Counted from the stretch's first letter, positions 27,056-37,261 are shown. The stretch is 62,913 nucleotides of DNA from an uncultured Hyphomicrobiales bacterium (GCA_903900975.1 CAIUPE010000050.1:1-62913); one strand, 5' to 3'. Made by a program: numbers and translations. Notes: generated from the sequence alone by a model not told the origin.

Positions 27056-28938
27056 CCACCTCCAACCGCAAACCGGCCCAAGCGAAAGAAGCCCCAACCG
27101 AGCCGTTCAAGCGGGCGGTGGGCGGGGCTATGCGGGCTATTGCAGGTAAAGCGGAACTCGATATCTCATTTGCTAATGATCGTCCGGCGCTCTTAGGCGA
27201 TAAAGCCCGTCTGCCCGAACCTCCCCGCAAGATGACGGCTGCGGACGCCGCCATTGTGCGTGGCCATGCCGATTCCATGGCGCTCAGGCTTTCCTGCCAT
27301 GATGCGAACGTGCATCGTCGCATGTTGCCAGAAGGGCAAACGGCGCGTGCGGTTTATGATGCGGTTGAACAATCGCGCGTTGAATCCATCGGTTCGCGTC
27401 GCATGGATGGTGTCGCCTCCAACATCTCGGCGATGCTGGAAGACAAGTTTCATCGCGGCAATTTTCAAGATGTTCGCGACGTCGCCGACGCTCCAATTGA
27501 AGATGCGATCGCCATGATTGTGCGCGAGCGGCTCACAGGTATGGCGCCGCCACCCTCGGCCCGTGCCGTGGTCGATTTATGGCGTCCCCATATTGAAGAA
27601 AAGGCCGGTGTGACGCTCGATACGCTGACGGGGCAAATCGGCGATCAGCGTGCCTTTTCCCGCGTTGTTCGCGATCTCCTCGTCAAGCTCGAAATGGCCG
27701 AGCAGGCTGAAGGTGAGCCCGAAGCTGACGAGAGCGAAAACCAGGACGAGCAGCAAAGCGAGAGCGAAGAGCAAAATCAGGGCGAAGCCGAAGAACAGGC
27801 CTCAACTGAAAAAGCCGAGGCTTCAAGCGCCGAGGATTCATCCGACGACATCGAAGACGGCACAGCAGAATCGGAAGACGGCCCCACCGGCGAAATGCCG
27901 GAAGAGCAGGAGGGCATGGATTCAGACGATTCTTCTGAATCAAGCCGTCCGCCGCAATCATCCGGGCGCGAAAGCCGCGTTACCGATTATATGCCCTTCA
28001 CCACGAAATTCGACGAGACGATTTCGGCCGAAGATCTGTGCGATGCGGAAGAGCTTACGCGCCTACGCGCCTATCTCGACAAGCAGATCAGCCATCTGCA
28101 AGGCGTGGTCGCACGCCTCGCAAACCGTCTGCAGCGCCGCCTGATGGCGCAGCAGAACCGCGCATGGGAATTTGATCTCGAAGAGGGTACGCTCGACCCT
28201 GCGCGTCTTCCCCGCATCGTGATTGACGCGCAGCAGCCACTTTCCTTCAAACGCGAGAAGGATACGAATTTCCGCGATACGGTTGTCACGCTGGTAATCG
28301 ATAATTCCGGCTCGATGCGCGGCAGGCCAATCTCGGTTGCAGCCACTTGCGCCGATATTTTGGCCCGCACGCTGGAGCGTTGCGGCGTCAAGACCGAAAT
28401 TTTGGGCTTCACCACGCGTGCGTGGAAAGGTGGCCAGTCCCGCGAGCTTTGGTTGCAATCGGGTAAGCCACCAATGCCCGGGCGTTTGAACGATCTGCGC
28501 CACATCATCTATAAATCAGCCGATTCGCCGTGGCGTCGGGCCCGCAAAAATTTGGGCCTGATGATGCGCGAGGGCTTACTGAAAGAAAATATCGACGGCG
28601 AGGCCCTCGATTGGGCGCATAAGCGTCTGCTCGCCCGCCCCGAGCAGCGCAAGATTTTGATGATGATTTCGGATGGCGCGCCCGTCGATGATTCAACCCT
28701 ATCGGTTAATCCGGGTAATTATCTTGAAAAGCATCTCCGCTTCATCATTGAAGAGATCGAGACACGCTCGCCCGTCGAGCTAATCGCCATCGGCATCGGC
28801 CATGACGTGACGCGCTATTACAAGCGCGCGGTGACGATTGTGGATGCCGAGGAATTAGGCGGCGCCATGACCGAAAAGCTCGCCGAGCTATTTGAAGAAA
28901 ACGCACCAACACGCGGGCGCGGCAAGAAGGCAGCGTGA
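27052..28938 (+). CDS. cobT: Cobaltochelatase subunit CobT
   Basis: CobT works with CobS as the chaperone-like part of the cobalt chelatase. The 628-residue protein has an N-terminal domain, a very acidic glutamate/serine-rich linker (about 220-305), and a C-terminal von Willebrand A domain with the MIDAS motif DNSGSMRG (near residue 416). The start codon overlaps the DUF2442 stop, so translation of cobT now depends on that gene. cobN is not in the window. Confidence 0.96.
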   Translation: MTTSNRKPAQAKEAPTEPFKRAVGGAMRAIAGKAELDISFANDRPALLGDKARLPEPPRKMTAADAAIVRGHADSMALRLSCHDANVHRRMLPEGQTARAVYDAVEQSRVESIGSRRMDGVASNISAMLEDKFHRGNFQDVRDVADAPIEDAIAMIVRERLTGMAPPPSARAVVDLWRPHIEEKAGVTLDTLTGQIGDQRAFSRVVRDLLVKLEMAEQAEGEPEADESENQDEQQSESEEQNQGEAEEQASTEKAEASSAEDSSDDIEDGTAESEDGPTGEMPEEQEGMDSDDSSESSRPPQSSGRESRVTDYMPFTTKFDETISAEDLCDAEELTRLRAYLDKQISHLQGVVARLANRLQRRLMAQQNRAWEFDLEEGTLDPARLPRIVIDAQQPLSFKREKDTNFRDTVVTLVIDNSGSMRGRPISVAATCADILARTLERCGVKTEILGFTTRAWKGGQSRELWLQSGKPPMPGRLNDLRHIIYKSADSPWRRARKNLGLMMREGLLKENIDGEALDWAHKRLLARPEQRKILMMISDGAPVDDSTLSVNPGNYLEKHLRFIIEEIETRSPVELIAIGIGHDVTRYYKRAVTIVDAEELGGAMTEKLAELFEENAPTRGRGKKAA

Positions 28939-28980
28939 AGATTTATTTGCCGCCTTTTGACAATGTAAAATTATAAAGAC

Positions 28981-29583
28981 TTAAACGGCGGCTTTCTCAG
29001 CCCGTTCCATCGGCATAATAGCGCTCATAAGCGCGCCATATGGGATCAGCGCCAGAAGGGCCACCAGCATCTTCACTGCAAAATCGAAGATTGCGAGGCT
29101 CTGCCAAAGCGGCAAGGTCACCCCGAACACGGGGACTGGGACCGACATATCCTCAATGCCCGCAAAGGCCAGCGAGAAGAACAGTGCGGTATCGAGTGCC
29201 GAACCCACTACGCTGCCCGCTAGCGGGGCATGCCACCAGCTTTGCCGGCGCAAGCGATTAAACACGGTAATGTCGAGAAGCTGGCCGACAAGGAAGGCCG
29301 TTCCGGATGCCAGTGCGATCCGCGGCGTAGCCAGCCAGACCGATAACCTAACAGCGATGATGAAGCCAACAATGACCAATTGGCGGGCAATTGAAGCCCC
29401 ATAACGTCGATTGGTCAGATCGGTCACCAAAAACGCGACCGGATAGGAAAACGCTCCCCAAGTGAGATAATCACCCAGACCGAACGGCTCAAATGGATAT
29501 CGGACGAGAACATTGGAGGCCACGACGACCAACGTCATGGCCAAAACCGGCACGACAAGCCGGCGAAACGACAAATTCAACAT
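28981..29583 (-). CDS. Queuosine precursor transporter (YhhQ/VUT family)
   Basis: The 200-residue protein has about six membrane helices and the family segments SYPVAFLVTDLTNRRYG, ASGTAFLVGQLLDITVFN and GSALDTALFF. E. coli YhhQ imports preQ0/preQ1 for tRNA queuosine. AAAGGAAG precedes the ATG. No preQ1 riboswitch is recognisable upstream; two small tandem hairpins lie there instead. Confidence 0.9.
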   Translation of the reverse strand: MLNLSFRRLVVPVLAMTLVVVASNVLVRYPFEPFGLGDYLTWGAFSYPVAFLVTDLTNRRYGASIARQLVIVGFIIAVRLSVWLATPRIALASGTAFLVGQLLDITVFNRLRRQSWWHAPLAGSVVGSALDTALFFSLAFAGIEDMSVPVPVFGVTLPLWQSLAIFDFAVKMLVALLALIPYGALMSAIMPMERAEKAAV

Positions 29584-29598
29584 GATAGGCTTCCTTTA

Positions 29599-29663
29599 GC
29601 TTACGGCAGAGCGCCGACGCCTTATCGTTTGCAACGAATGGCTGACGGCAAAGGGCCGACGCC
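29599..29663. repeat. Two tandem mini-hairpin repeats
   Basis: Units at 29599-29621 and 29641-29663 agree at 20 of 23 positions, 42 bases apart. Each folds as CGGC-N5-GCCG and ends CCGACGCC. They lie in the short gap between rpmB and the transporter gene, both read leftwards, so they would be in the same transcript. Confidence 0.5.
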
Positions 29664-29680
29664 GGTAGGCAAGCTTGGTA

Positions 29681-29968
29681 TCAGTGAGCAGCGAGCTTCT
29701 TCTCGATGTCGCGCTTCAAATGACGCGCATTGAGCGAGAGGTCTTCCGAAGCTGCCTTGATCAGGAACGCGTCGAGGCCACCGCGATGCTCTACGGAGCG
29801 AAGTGCATGGGCTGTCACGCGAAGGCTGACGGCACGGCCAAGCGCTTCCGACTGAAGCGTAACCTGGCACAAGTTCGGGCGGAACTTGCGCTTGGTCTTG
29901 TGGTTTGAATGGCTCACGAGCTGTCCGCTCTGAACGGCCTTGCCCGACAATTCGCAACGGCGTGCCAT
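29681..29968 (-). CDS. rpmB: Large ribosomal subunit protein bL28
   Basis: The 95-residue protein starts [20 protein letters not shown] and contains [17 protein letters not shown], diagnostic of L28. Length is normal for alphaproteobacteria. It is followed at 98 bases by the transporter gene on the same strand and is divergent from DUF3108. Confidence 0.97.
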   Translation of the reverse strand: MARRCELSGKAVQSGQLVSHSNHKTKRKFRPNLCQVTLQSEALGRAVSLRVTAHALRSVEHRGGLDAFLIKAASEDLSLNARHLKRDIEKKLAAH

Positions 29969-30237
29969 GGTCTTAATCCCTTATCGACTGAAGGCGTTGG
30001 ATGGAGCGTCCTACAACAGGACAAGACAGCCAAAGCCACCCTTTTCATCAAGCGCCCGAAAAAACAGATTGGGGTCTATAGGGTAGAAGATTGGGAAGCG
30101 TCAAGCGAAACATCGGGAAAGTGCAGAATTTGGGTCCCAAAAGCAAAGACAATGGGAGCCAAAACCGGTAGATTGAAGACGGATCGGCTTGGCTTGCCGA
30201 AACCAATCCCCTCCGAAGTAGGACAGAAACCATCGCC

Positions 30238-31095
30238 ATGGTAAGCTTTTTTCGCTCCAATCTGCCTTTATCGATCCTTTTATCGTTATCGACGGGCTTT
30301 TTTAGCGCAGTGTCACAGGCTGCCAGCATTCCTTCAAACGAGAGAGTAAAGTCGCTTACCATTACCTATGAGGTGTCGATCGCTCATCTTCAAATCGGCA
30401 CCGCGCAATTTTCCCAAAATTTTATCGGATCTGCCTATAAACTTCATCTGTCCGCGGAATTCATTGGACTCGTTAGCGTGTTTTTCGCCCCAAGCCTTTC
30501 GGCAGACGCCGAAGGTATCGATGCGGGCAGCCATTTGCTCGCCCAGCACTATCAAATGTCGGTCAATCATCCTGATGATCCGCAGCGCGTAGATATGAGG
30601 ATGGCAAGCGGAACGGTTATCCGTTCGGATCTCGATCCGCCGCTGCCCGAGCGGGCCGACCGTGTGCCGGTTCTGCCCGAACACAAAAAAGGAATTATCG
30701 ATCCTTTAAGCGGGTTTCTCATTCCCTTCCCTCCGGCGACGCCACACACCACGCAACAATGCGACCATGTTCTTCCGATCTTTGACGGCGCAGGTCGGTT
30801 TGACATCACGCTTATGCCGGACACCGACCTCACCTTTAAAACAGAGGGCTACGAGGGCGCAGCCATAAGCTGTCTCGTCCGTTACACGGCCATTTCAGGC
30901 CATCGTGCGCAAAAGACCAACGTGACTTATATGGAGAACAACCGCGATATCATGGTGACGCTCGCTCCAGTGCCCGGAAAGCCCTATCTCGTACCACTGG
31001 AAATTTCGGTTGCCACGCTGATCGGAAATCTTCGCCTAACCGCCATAAAGGTCGACGGAATGGCCTCAACTGCCGCCGTTCAAGCTGGGGATTGA
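30238..31095 (+). CDS. DUF3108 exported protein
   Basis: The 285-residue protein has a signal peptide (SNLPLSILLSLSTGFFSAVSQAA) and a DUF3108 domain beginning SLTITYEVSIAHLQIGTAQF. Beta-rich composition and the lipoprotein-localisation-like fold reported for the family suggest a periplasmic role, not known in detail. Gene order rpmB / DUF3108 / helicase is the usual one in this class. The ribosome site is weak. Confidence 0.85.
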   Translation: MVSFFRSNLPLSILLSLSTGFFSAVSQAASIPSNERVKSLTITYEVSIAHLQIGTAQFSQNFIGSAYKLHLSAEFIGLVSVFFAPSLSADAEGIDAGSHLLAQHYQMSVNHPDDPQRVDMRMASGTVIRSDLDPPLPERADRVPVLPEHKKGIIDPLSGFLIPFPPATPHTTQQCDHVLPIFDGAGRFDITLMPDTDLTFKTEGYEGAAISCLVRYTAISGHRAQKTNVTYMENNRDIMVTLAPVPGKPYLVPLEISVATLIGNLRLTAIKVDGMASTAAVQAGD

Positions 31096-31205
31096 CCGTT
31101 CGATGTTCCATTTTGGGACGATAAGATTAAAATTGCCCAATTGGTTCACTTTTTAACGATCTAAACCGCCGCCGCGATCACACCCCCAAGCACAGGCGAG
31201 AGCGG

Positions 31206-31261
31206 TAACGAATCATTTTTTTGCCGATTTGACCCCTTTCCGTTCGCGCTTCGAGCTAAAG
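31206..31261. repeat. GANTC hairpin repeat, copy A (degenerate)
   Basis: It shares ACGAATC, a T-run, CCGATT and CGTTCG with the other copies. GAATC is at 31210-31214; the partner at 31226-31230 is GATTT, so one GANTC site is lost. The distance between the two half-sites, 16 bases, equals that of the other copies. Confidence 0.6.
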
Positions 31262-31392
31262 ATGAAGGCGGACCCTAAAATACCGGGGGTTAATCGTCAT
31301 CTTTTGTTAAGGTTCGCCGTGGCGGCCAATCCTCAGCAAAAGTTAATACCGGTAATCGGGCCAGCCGCACGAACGGCGACTGAAAAGGCAAG

Positions 31393-31401
31393 TTATCCAC
31401 A
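31393..31401. promoter_or_regulatory. Consensus DnaA box
   Basis: TTATCCACA matches the high-affinity DnaA-binding consensus exactly. It lies 11 bases before repeat copy B. I found no second consensus box in the gap, so a full replication origin is not supported. Confidence 0.55.
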
Positions 31402-31412
31402 GCCCACCTATG

Positions 31413-31474
31413 AAACGAATCGCTCTTTTTCCGATTCGGACATGCTTCGTTCCTCGCTCGTTCGAAAGGTTAAC
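31413..31474. repeat. GANTC hairpin repeat, copy B
   Basis: This 62-base copy pairs CGAATCG (31416-31422) with CGATTCG (31432-31438), a perfect 7-bp stem with GANTC sites at 31417-31421 and 31433-31437. Downstream it carries TTCGTTC...CGTTCGAA and ends GGTTAAC. It has the same length as copy C and about 80% identity. Confidence 0.8.
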
Positions 31475-31534
31475 AGCAGCCGATAAAATAGTCCCGAAAT
31501 GAGAAAATAAGAGCTAATTTCGTTCCTTAAGACG

Positions 31535-31596
31535 AAACGAATCAGTTTCTTTCCGATTCGGGCCCGTTTCGTTCCACCCTCGTTCGAAGGTTTAAC
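31535..31596. repeat. GANTC hairpin repeat, copy C
   Basis: It pairs CGAATC (31538-31543) with GATTCG (31555-31560), with GANTC sites at 31539-31543 and 31555-31559. An extra inverted pair, TTTCGT (31518-31523) with ACGAAA, precedes it. It lies 150 bases before the helicase start. Confidence 0.8.
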
Positions 31597-31746
31597 GCCC
31601 TACCTTCCTTTCGTACCATAACGGGACATAACCTGCGGCAATTTCGCACCCAAGGTGCCAAATGATCGACAGGGTTTGACTCTTGGCAGGGCAGTCGGGC
31701 AGGGTCTTACTGAATTCATCCGACGGGACACAGAATACACGGTATC

Positions 31747-34700
31747 ATGGCACCCTTGTCCCTTTTGCCTCAGCAGCGCGCCCGCGGCGTCACCGCCATA
31801 TTGGGGCCAACCAATACGGGTAAAACACATCTCGCTATCGAACGGATGCTCGGCCACCCGTCGGGCATGATTGGTCTGCCGTTGCGCCTTCTCGCTCGCG
31901 AGGTTTACGGCCGCGTCGTTGAGCGCGTTGGTGCGCCGGCTGTAGCCCTCATTACTGGGGAAGAGAAAATCAAGCCGCCAGGCGCACGATATTGGATTTG
32001 TACCGTTGAAGCGATGCCGCGCGACATCGACGTGTCCTTTATTGCGATCGACGAGGTACAATTGGCGGCTGATTTCGATCGCGGGCACGTTTTCACCGAT
32101 CGAGTCCTCAATCTTCGCGGTTACGCCGAAACCATGCTCATCGGGGCCGATACGATGCGAGCGCGGATTGAAGAATTGATCCCCGGGGTCCACATCACGT
32201 CGCGGCCACGTCTATCGCAGCTTACCTTTGCGGGCGAAAAGAAAATCAGCCGCCTTCCGCGGCGCAGTGCCATTGTCGCCTTTTCAGCCGAAGAGGTTTA
32301 CGCCATCGCTGAATTGATCCGTCGGCAGAGCGGTGGAGCTGCCGTCGTACTCGGCGCTCTTTCACCCCGAACCCGCAATGCGCAAGTTGACCTATTTCAA
32401 TCAGGCGATGTCGATTATCTGATCGCGACCGATGCGGTCGGCATGGGGCTAAATCTTGATGTCGATCATGTTGCGTTTGCGGGCGACCGGAAATTTGATG
32501 GCGTTAAATTTCGTCGCCTTGTACCAGCGGAGTTCGGTCAGATCGCCGGCCGAGCTGGACGACACCTCCGCGATGGCACTTTTGGTACGACGGGTCGCTG
32601 TCCCGGATTTGAGCCCGAACTAGTCGAAGCGCTCGAGGCGCACCGTTTTGAACAGATTTCTATGTTGCAATGGCGCAACACTTCGCTTGATTTTTCAAAT
32701 ATTCCGTCGCTTTTACGCTCGCTCGATAAGACTCCTATTGAGCCCGGCCTTACCCGCGCCCCGCTCTCTGACGACCTTCGATCGTTAGAAGCAGCAGCGC
32801 GGGATAGCGAGATAAGAGACCTCGTTACTGAAAAAAGCCACGTCGAACGCCTCTGGGAAGTCTGCCAAGTACCTGATTATCGGAAGGTTTCTCCTCAAGC
32901 CCATGCCGATCTGGTTCAAACGATCTTTTCGTATCTGATGCGACGCGGGCATTTGCCGGATGACTGGTTCAAACGCCAAATTGTCGAAATTGACCGAACC
33001 GATGGCGATATCGATACGTTATCGGCGCGAATTGCGCAGGTGCGCACGTGGACTTTTGTTGCTAATCGAAATGATTGGTTACGTGATCCTTTGCATTGGC
33101 AGGAGGTTACGCGACAGGTAGAAGATTCATTGTCGGACGCTCTTCACGAGCGTTTGGCGCAACGGTTTGTGGACCGGCGCACCAGCGTGCTGATGCGTCG
33201 CCTGAGAGAGAATGCAATGCTCGAAGCGGAAATTACGGCGACAGGCGACGTCCTTGTCGAGGCTCATCCTGTTGGCCGTCTCATCGGTTTCCAATTCGTA
33301 CCTGAATCAGACACTGGTTCGACCGAAGGTCGGGCCTTGCGGGCAGCCGCACTCAAGGCCCTTGCCGGCGAGTTCAGCCAGCGGGCCACGCGCGTATCGA
33401 ACGCTGTCGACGAAGCCTTTGCCTTGAGCAATGACGGGTCACTACGTTTCCTGGGCGAACCCATTGCAAAACTTTATGCCGGTGAAAAGACGCTGGAGCC
33501 TCGGCTTCGCATTCTGGCAGACGAGCATCTGGATGCCCCCGCCCGTGAAATGGTGCAAAATCGGATCGATATATGGCTGAAAGCCCATGTCGAAAAATTG
33601 CTCGGACCGCTCCTGAAGCTGGAGACATCCGAAGCGCTGACCGGCATTGCGCGTGGCATTGCCTTCCAGTTAGCCGAAGATCTTGGCGTTCTCGATCGCG
33701 CCAAAGTTGCCGACGACATGAAGACGCTGGATCAAGATCAACGCTCCGCCTTGCGTGCGCTGGGTGTGCGATTTGGTGCCTATCATCTCACCGTCCCTGC
33801 GCTGTTAAAGCCAGCCCCGCGCGGTTTAGCCTGCCAGCTCTGGGCGTTGAAAGAGGGTGGCGCAGAGCTGGTCGGTCTTGATGATATCCTGCATCTTGCT
33901 TCGTCCGGCCGGACTTCCATGCCGGTTAATCCCGAAACACCAAAAGCGCTTTATCGCGCAGCAGGCTTTCGCGTATGCGGCAATCGGGCCGTTCGGGTTG
34001 ATATCTTGGAAAGATTGGCCGATTTGATCCGTCCTGCGATCCAATATCGCCCGGGGCTGACGGTTGGCGAACCACCATCTGGTACAGCCGATGGAGACGG
34101 CTTTGTCGTAACCACGGCGATGACATCGCTATGCGGTTGTGCAGGCGAAGATTTTGCCTCTATTCTCAAATCGCTCGGCTATGTCATGGAGCGCCGGATC
34201 GGTGCCGCCATCACCAAGGATTTGGCAAAGCCCGCATCGACGGAACCTCTAGCGCCGGTTCAGACCAAGTCCGAAGGCGCTCCCGAGGCGAGCGATTTGG
34301 CCATCGACCACTCGGTTGAAGTCGTCGCAACTGATACAGTTCATGCCGAACCGGTAGACGACGCTCAATCGGAATCGGTCGAAGCACCAACGACCGAGCC
34401 AACCGTCGAGACGGTCATGACAGAAGTCTGGCGACAGCAGCGCCATCGTCAACATGCACCACGTCATCACCGCCATAAATCAGCGGCGAACCAGACCGCT
34501 GCTACACCGTCGACGACTGACGCGGGACAAGGCGCGGCACCTCAACAAGCTCTGCCGAAGCATGCACGGACGGGGCATGAGCGGCCGCGTCGGGATGGGC
34601 ACGCCGATTCAGGTGAGAAGCGCGAAAGCCGTCCACAGCGGGTTGAAGGCCAACAGGAGCGGCGCGGGCCGCGTCCTGCGCGGCCGGACCAAAAACAGGG

Positions 34701-34872
34701 CGAAAGGAAATCGGATGATCGGCGGTTTGGAGATCGCCGGCAGCCGGAAAGCCGCGGATGGCAAGACCCACCAAAGGCGCGTCCTGACACCAAGATGCCT
34801 GATCCCAATTCGCCATTCGCAAAATTATTAGCGCTAAAGGCCGAGCTTGAATCGAAAGGTAAGAAGGGCTGA
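31747..34872 (+). CDS. SUV3-like DExH RNA helicase with long disordered tail
   Basis: The 1041-residue protein has Walker A GPTNTGKTH (20-28), motif II DEVQ (102-105), motif VI QIAGRAGRHLRDG (near 262) and ATDAVGMGLNLD, all as in the mitochondrial SUV3 degradosome helicase. A helical middle region follows. From about residue 830 the sequence becomes low-complexity, ending in an R/Q/P-rich basic tail such as RRGPRPARPDQKQGERK, likely for RNA or protein contacts. SUV3 partners with an exoribonuclease; none lies nearby. The long upstream gap probably holds its regulation. Confidence 0.92.
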   Translation: MAPLSLLPQQRARGVTAILGPTNTGKTHLAIERMLGHPSGMIGLPLRLLAREVYGRVVERVGAPAVALITGEEKIKPPGARYWICTVEAMPRDIDVSFIAIDEVQLAADFDRGHVFTDRVLNLRGYAETMLIGADTMRARIEELIPGVHITSRPRLSQLTFAGEKKISRLPRRSAIVAFSAEEVYAIAELIRRQSGGAAVVLGALSPRTRNAQVDLFQSGDVDYLIATDAVGMGLNLDVDHVAFAGDRKFDGVKFRRLVPAEFGQIAGRAGRHLRDGTFGTTGRCPGFEPELVEALEAHRFEQISMLQWRNTSLDFSNIPSLLRSLDKTPIEPGLTRAPLSDDLRSLEAAARDSEIRDLVTEKSHVERLWEVCQVPDYRKVSPQAHADLVQTIFSYLMRRGHLPDDWFKRQIVEIDRTDGDIDTLSARIAQVRTWTFVANRNDWLRDPLHWQEVTRQVEDSLSDALHERLAQRFVDRRTSVLMRRLRENAMLEAEITATGDVLVEAHPVGRLIGFQFVPESDTGSTEGRALRAAALKALAGEFSQRATRVSNAVDEAFALSNDGSLRFLGEPIAKLYAGEKTLEPRLRILADEHLDAPAREMVQNRIDIWLKAHVEKLLGPLLKLETSEALTGIARGIAFQLAEDLGVLDRAKVADDMKTLDQDQRSALRALGVRFGAYHLTVPALLKPAPRGLACQLWALKEGGAELVGLDDILHLASSGRTSMPVNPETPKALYRAAGFRVCGNRAVRVDILERLADLIRPAIQYRPGLTVGEPPSGTADGDGFVVTTAMTSLCGCAGEDFASILKSLGYVMERRIGAAITKDLAKPASTEPLAPVQTKSEGAPEASDLAIDHSVEVVATDTVHAEPVDDAQSESVEAPTTEPTVETVMTEVWRQQRHRQHAPRHHRHKSAANQTAATPSTTDAGQGAAPQQALPKHARTGHERPRRDGHADSGEKRESRPQRVEGQQERRGPRPARPDQKQGERKSDDRRFGDRRQPESRGWQDPPKARPDTKMPDPNSPFAKLLALKAELESKGKKG

Positions 34873-34876
34873 ACCT

Positions 34877-37261
34877 TCAGTCCTTCGATTCAGACCCATC
34901 CGAAACAAGGATCGTTTTATGCACAATATCGCCGAGACCATTGTCTCGTAGCGCGTGATCAACCGCGAGCAAAAGATCGCTCCCTACTTTCCCGGTTTGA
35001 TCGACATCGGCGATGAAGCAAATCAACTCGAATTCTTTTGATGTTTCGCCCAGTTTGCGAAAAAGAACGACTGGCGAATTATCACGCAAAATATCGTGAT
35101 TAGCCTCGGCAACGCCTGTTATCAATCGGACGACAAGATCGGGATCGGCATAACGCGCCACAGGAATTGTTACCACAACGCGTCCTGTCCGGTCATTATG
35201 GACGCGGTTTTTAACCACACCGGAAACCAGATTGGAATTCGGAACAATCAAGACTGAACGATCAAAGGTTTCGATTTCGGTAGCCCGTACATTAATCCGC
35301 TTGACGAGGCCTTGTTCGTCCCCAACGACAATCCAATCCCCTACCCGTATGCCGCGCTCCCACAACAGGATAAGCCCCGACACGAAATTGTTAACGATGG
35401 ATTGTAAGCCAAAACCGATACCGACTGACAAAGCACCCGCAACAATCGTTACTTTTTCTAGGCTAAGTCCCAAAACGCTAAGCGCAATGCCGGTTGCCAC
35501 GATAAAGCCCAGATAGCCAACGCCTGTCACAATCGAGTTTCGGAGACCGGAATCAAGCTCGGTATGCGGCAAATAACTATTGGTCAGCCAGCGCTGCATG
35601 CCACGCGTGAATAAGATGCCCAATCCGAGCAGCACAATCGAAAACAGCGCCGCGCCAAATGAAATCGTAACTTCCCCAATCGTGAAACCGAAAATCAGCG
35701 CTTTGAGCGGCAATAAAATATCGCCGGAATCGACCCGCCAGGGCGCCAGCGCAAAGGTCGCAAAGATGCCAATAATCAATAATTGCGTGAGGCCGGATAG
35801 AATAACCGCCAATTGCTCGACCGATTGCCGCGAAAGCCCCGATGCGGATTGGATCGACCGGAACAATTTGGTCGTCGGCGATAAAAGCTGATCAAACACA
35901 GCGTTTGAAATCTGCAAGGCGAGAAACGTCAGCGCGGCAAGAATGGTTAGTGTTGCAAGCTGGTCACTCAAAAATGCCGCCAGCGCGGGATAGCCAAACA
36001 AGGCGGCAGTAACGATGCCAATCACAATCATCCAGGCAAACATTCTGGCCGCAACGATCCAGATCGGACGCTGCTCGGGTGGCACATAAAACTCACCGGC
36101 AGACACTTTGTCTTCCGGCTTGATCGCATGAAGACCGGCGGCCAAGACCATCGCCACCAGCAAGGCAAAAACGGATTTGGAAACAACGGAAAGCCCGAGC
36201 CCGGCTACAATCGCTTGATTAACAGTATCCAAAATACGGCCAGCCACGATGACGAGGGCAACGCGACCGGCAAGCTTGGAAATCCGGCTGGCCGTCCGAT
36301 CGGGAACCATTAAAATTCGCCATTCGGATTTCGTTGTCGCCAAAAGCCCTTCAGCCAGGCCACGAATGACGCTGATAAACACAGCGCCATGCAAGATCAC
36401 TTCCAGAACTTTGCCAATTCGAACCGGCAGAATATCGGCAGCGTCAACCGCTTGACCGATCGCATAGATACCCGCTGCCGGAATCAAAAACCCGATGCCG
36501 CCAAAGGCCACCGCGCGCAGCGCCTTTTGCAGACGGGTGGGATTACCGAACAGGGTCGTGCGTTCCAGCGCGGCCAGTACTTTGCGGCGGGCGAAAGCCG
36601 TTGCTGCAGCCGTAGCGACCAATCCAAGCAAGAATAACAGGCCGCCGATCAATCCCGCGCGATCAACAGCGCGCTCGTAAGTATCGGCAGCGACAAAGAG
36701 GAGTGCACGAATATCGTGGCCGAGATTTATGGCGACATCTCCCCACAACGAGGGCGACAAAATGCTCGACGACGGCGTAAACAATTGATCGGTAAACAGG
36801 GCGCGCCTTTTATCGGATATCGCCGTTCCGAGCTGATCGGATTGCACCAGCAAAGCGCGTGCAAATTTAACCGTTTCCTCGATATCTTTTAGTGATTTTT
36901 CGCGCTCATCCCGTTCTTTGGTGATTTCCGGGCTTTCAGGCGGCGCTTTATCGTCCGGTCGCGGTCCCAATTCCTTCAGGCGCGAGCGAACGGCTTCAGC
37001 CCGTGGTGATTGTTCATCGGCAATGGTCTTCACGTCGACAGCGATTTGGTCGACCCGCTTACGGTTGGCCTGAAGTGCGGAATCCGACGTCAAGCGCGTC
37101 GTAACTGCCGTCTCGATCTGATCAAGTTCCAGCCGCAACCCGTCGAGCTTCGCCCGTATCGTGGACTGCTCCTGAGCTTGAACAGGGCCAACACTGCCCA
37201 TCAAAACGAAGGCAATGGCGATAAAGGCGGAAAGGCTCAAAAAGCGACGCATATATAACAC
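34877..37261 (-). CDS. Large MscS-family mechanosensitive channel with DUF3772 domain
   Basis: The 794-residue protein has a signal peptide (SAFIAIAFVLMGSVGPVQAQ), a periplasmic coiled-coil/DUF3772 region (about 30-190), about ten membrane helices, and the C-terminal MscS core with GIGFGLQSIVNNFVSGLILL and GDWIVVGDEQGLVKRI. Such channels relieve hypo-osmotic stress. A GAGGG site five bases before GTG (37261) supports that start; the ATG at 37252 is the alternative. It converges on the helicase gene with four bases between. Confidence 0.92.
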   Translation of the reverse strand: MLYMRRFLSLSAFIAIAFVLMGSVGPVQAQEQSTIRAKLDGLRLELDQIETAVTTRLTSDSALQANRKRVDQIAVDVKTIADEQSPRAEAVRSRLKELGPRPDDKAPPESPEITKERDEREKSLKDIEETVKFARALLVQSDQLGTAISDKRRALFTDQLFTPSSSILSPSLWGDVAINLGHDIRALLFVAADTYERAVDRAGLIGGLLFLLGLVATAAATAFARRKVLAALERTTLFGNPTRLQKALRAVAFGGIGFLIPAAGIYAIGQAVDAADILPVRIGKVLEVILHGAVFISVIRGLAEGLLATTKSEWRILMVPDRTASRISKLAGRVALVIVAGRILDTVNQAIVAGLGLSVVSKSVFALLVAMVLAAGLHAIKPEDKVSAGEFYVPPEQRPIWIVAARMFAWMIVIGIVTAALFGYPALAAFLSDQLATLTILAALTFLALQISNAVFDQLLSPTTKLFRSIQSASGLSRQSVEQLAVILSGLTQLLIIGIFATFALAPWRVDSGDILLPLKALIFGFTIGEVTISFGAALFSIVLLGLGILFTRGMQRWLTNSYLPHTELDSGLRNSIVTGVGYLGFIVATGIALSVLGLSLEKVTIVAGALSVGIGFGLQSIVNNFVSGLILLWERGIRVGDWIVVGDEQGLVKRINVRATEIETFDRSVLIVPNSNLVSGVVKNRVHNDRTGRVVVTIPVARYADPDLVVRLITGVAEANHDILRDNSPVVLFRKLGETSKEFELICFIADVDQTGKVGSDLLLAVDHALRDNGLGDIVHKTILVSDGSESKD

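Larger units (their letters stand above)
31096..31746. other. 650-base gene-free region with structured repeats
   Basis: No convincing coding frame exists. The region is richer in A and T than its surroundings. It holds three related hairpin repeats, five GANTC sites, a consensus DnaA box, and the promoter and leader of the helicase gene. It is the longest gene-free stretch in the window. Confidence 0.8.

Noticed and set aside
29584-29680. PreQ1 riboswitch ahead of the queuosine-precursor transporter
   Set aside because: The expected hairpin with A-rich tail is absent; only the tandem mini-hairpins are seen.
31096-31746. Chromosomal replication origin
   Set aside because: Only one consensus DnaA box is visible and the usual origin neighbours (hemE, dnaA, parAB and similar) are absent. 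It is kept as a regulatory or DnaA-binding locus.
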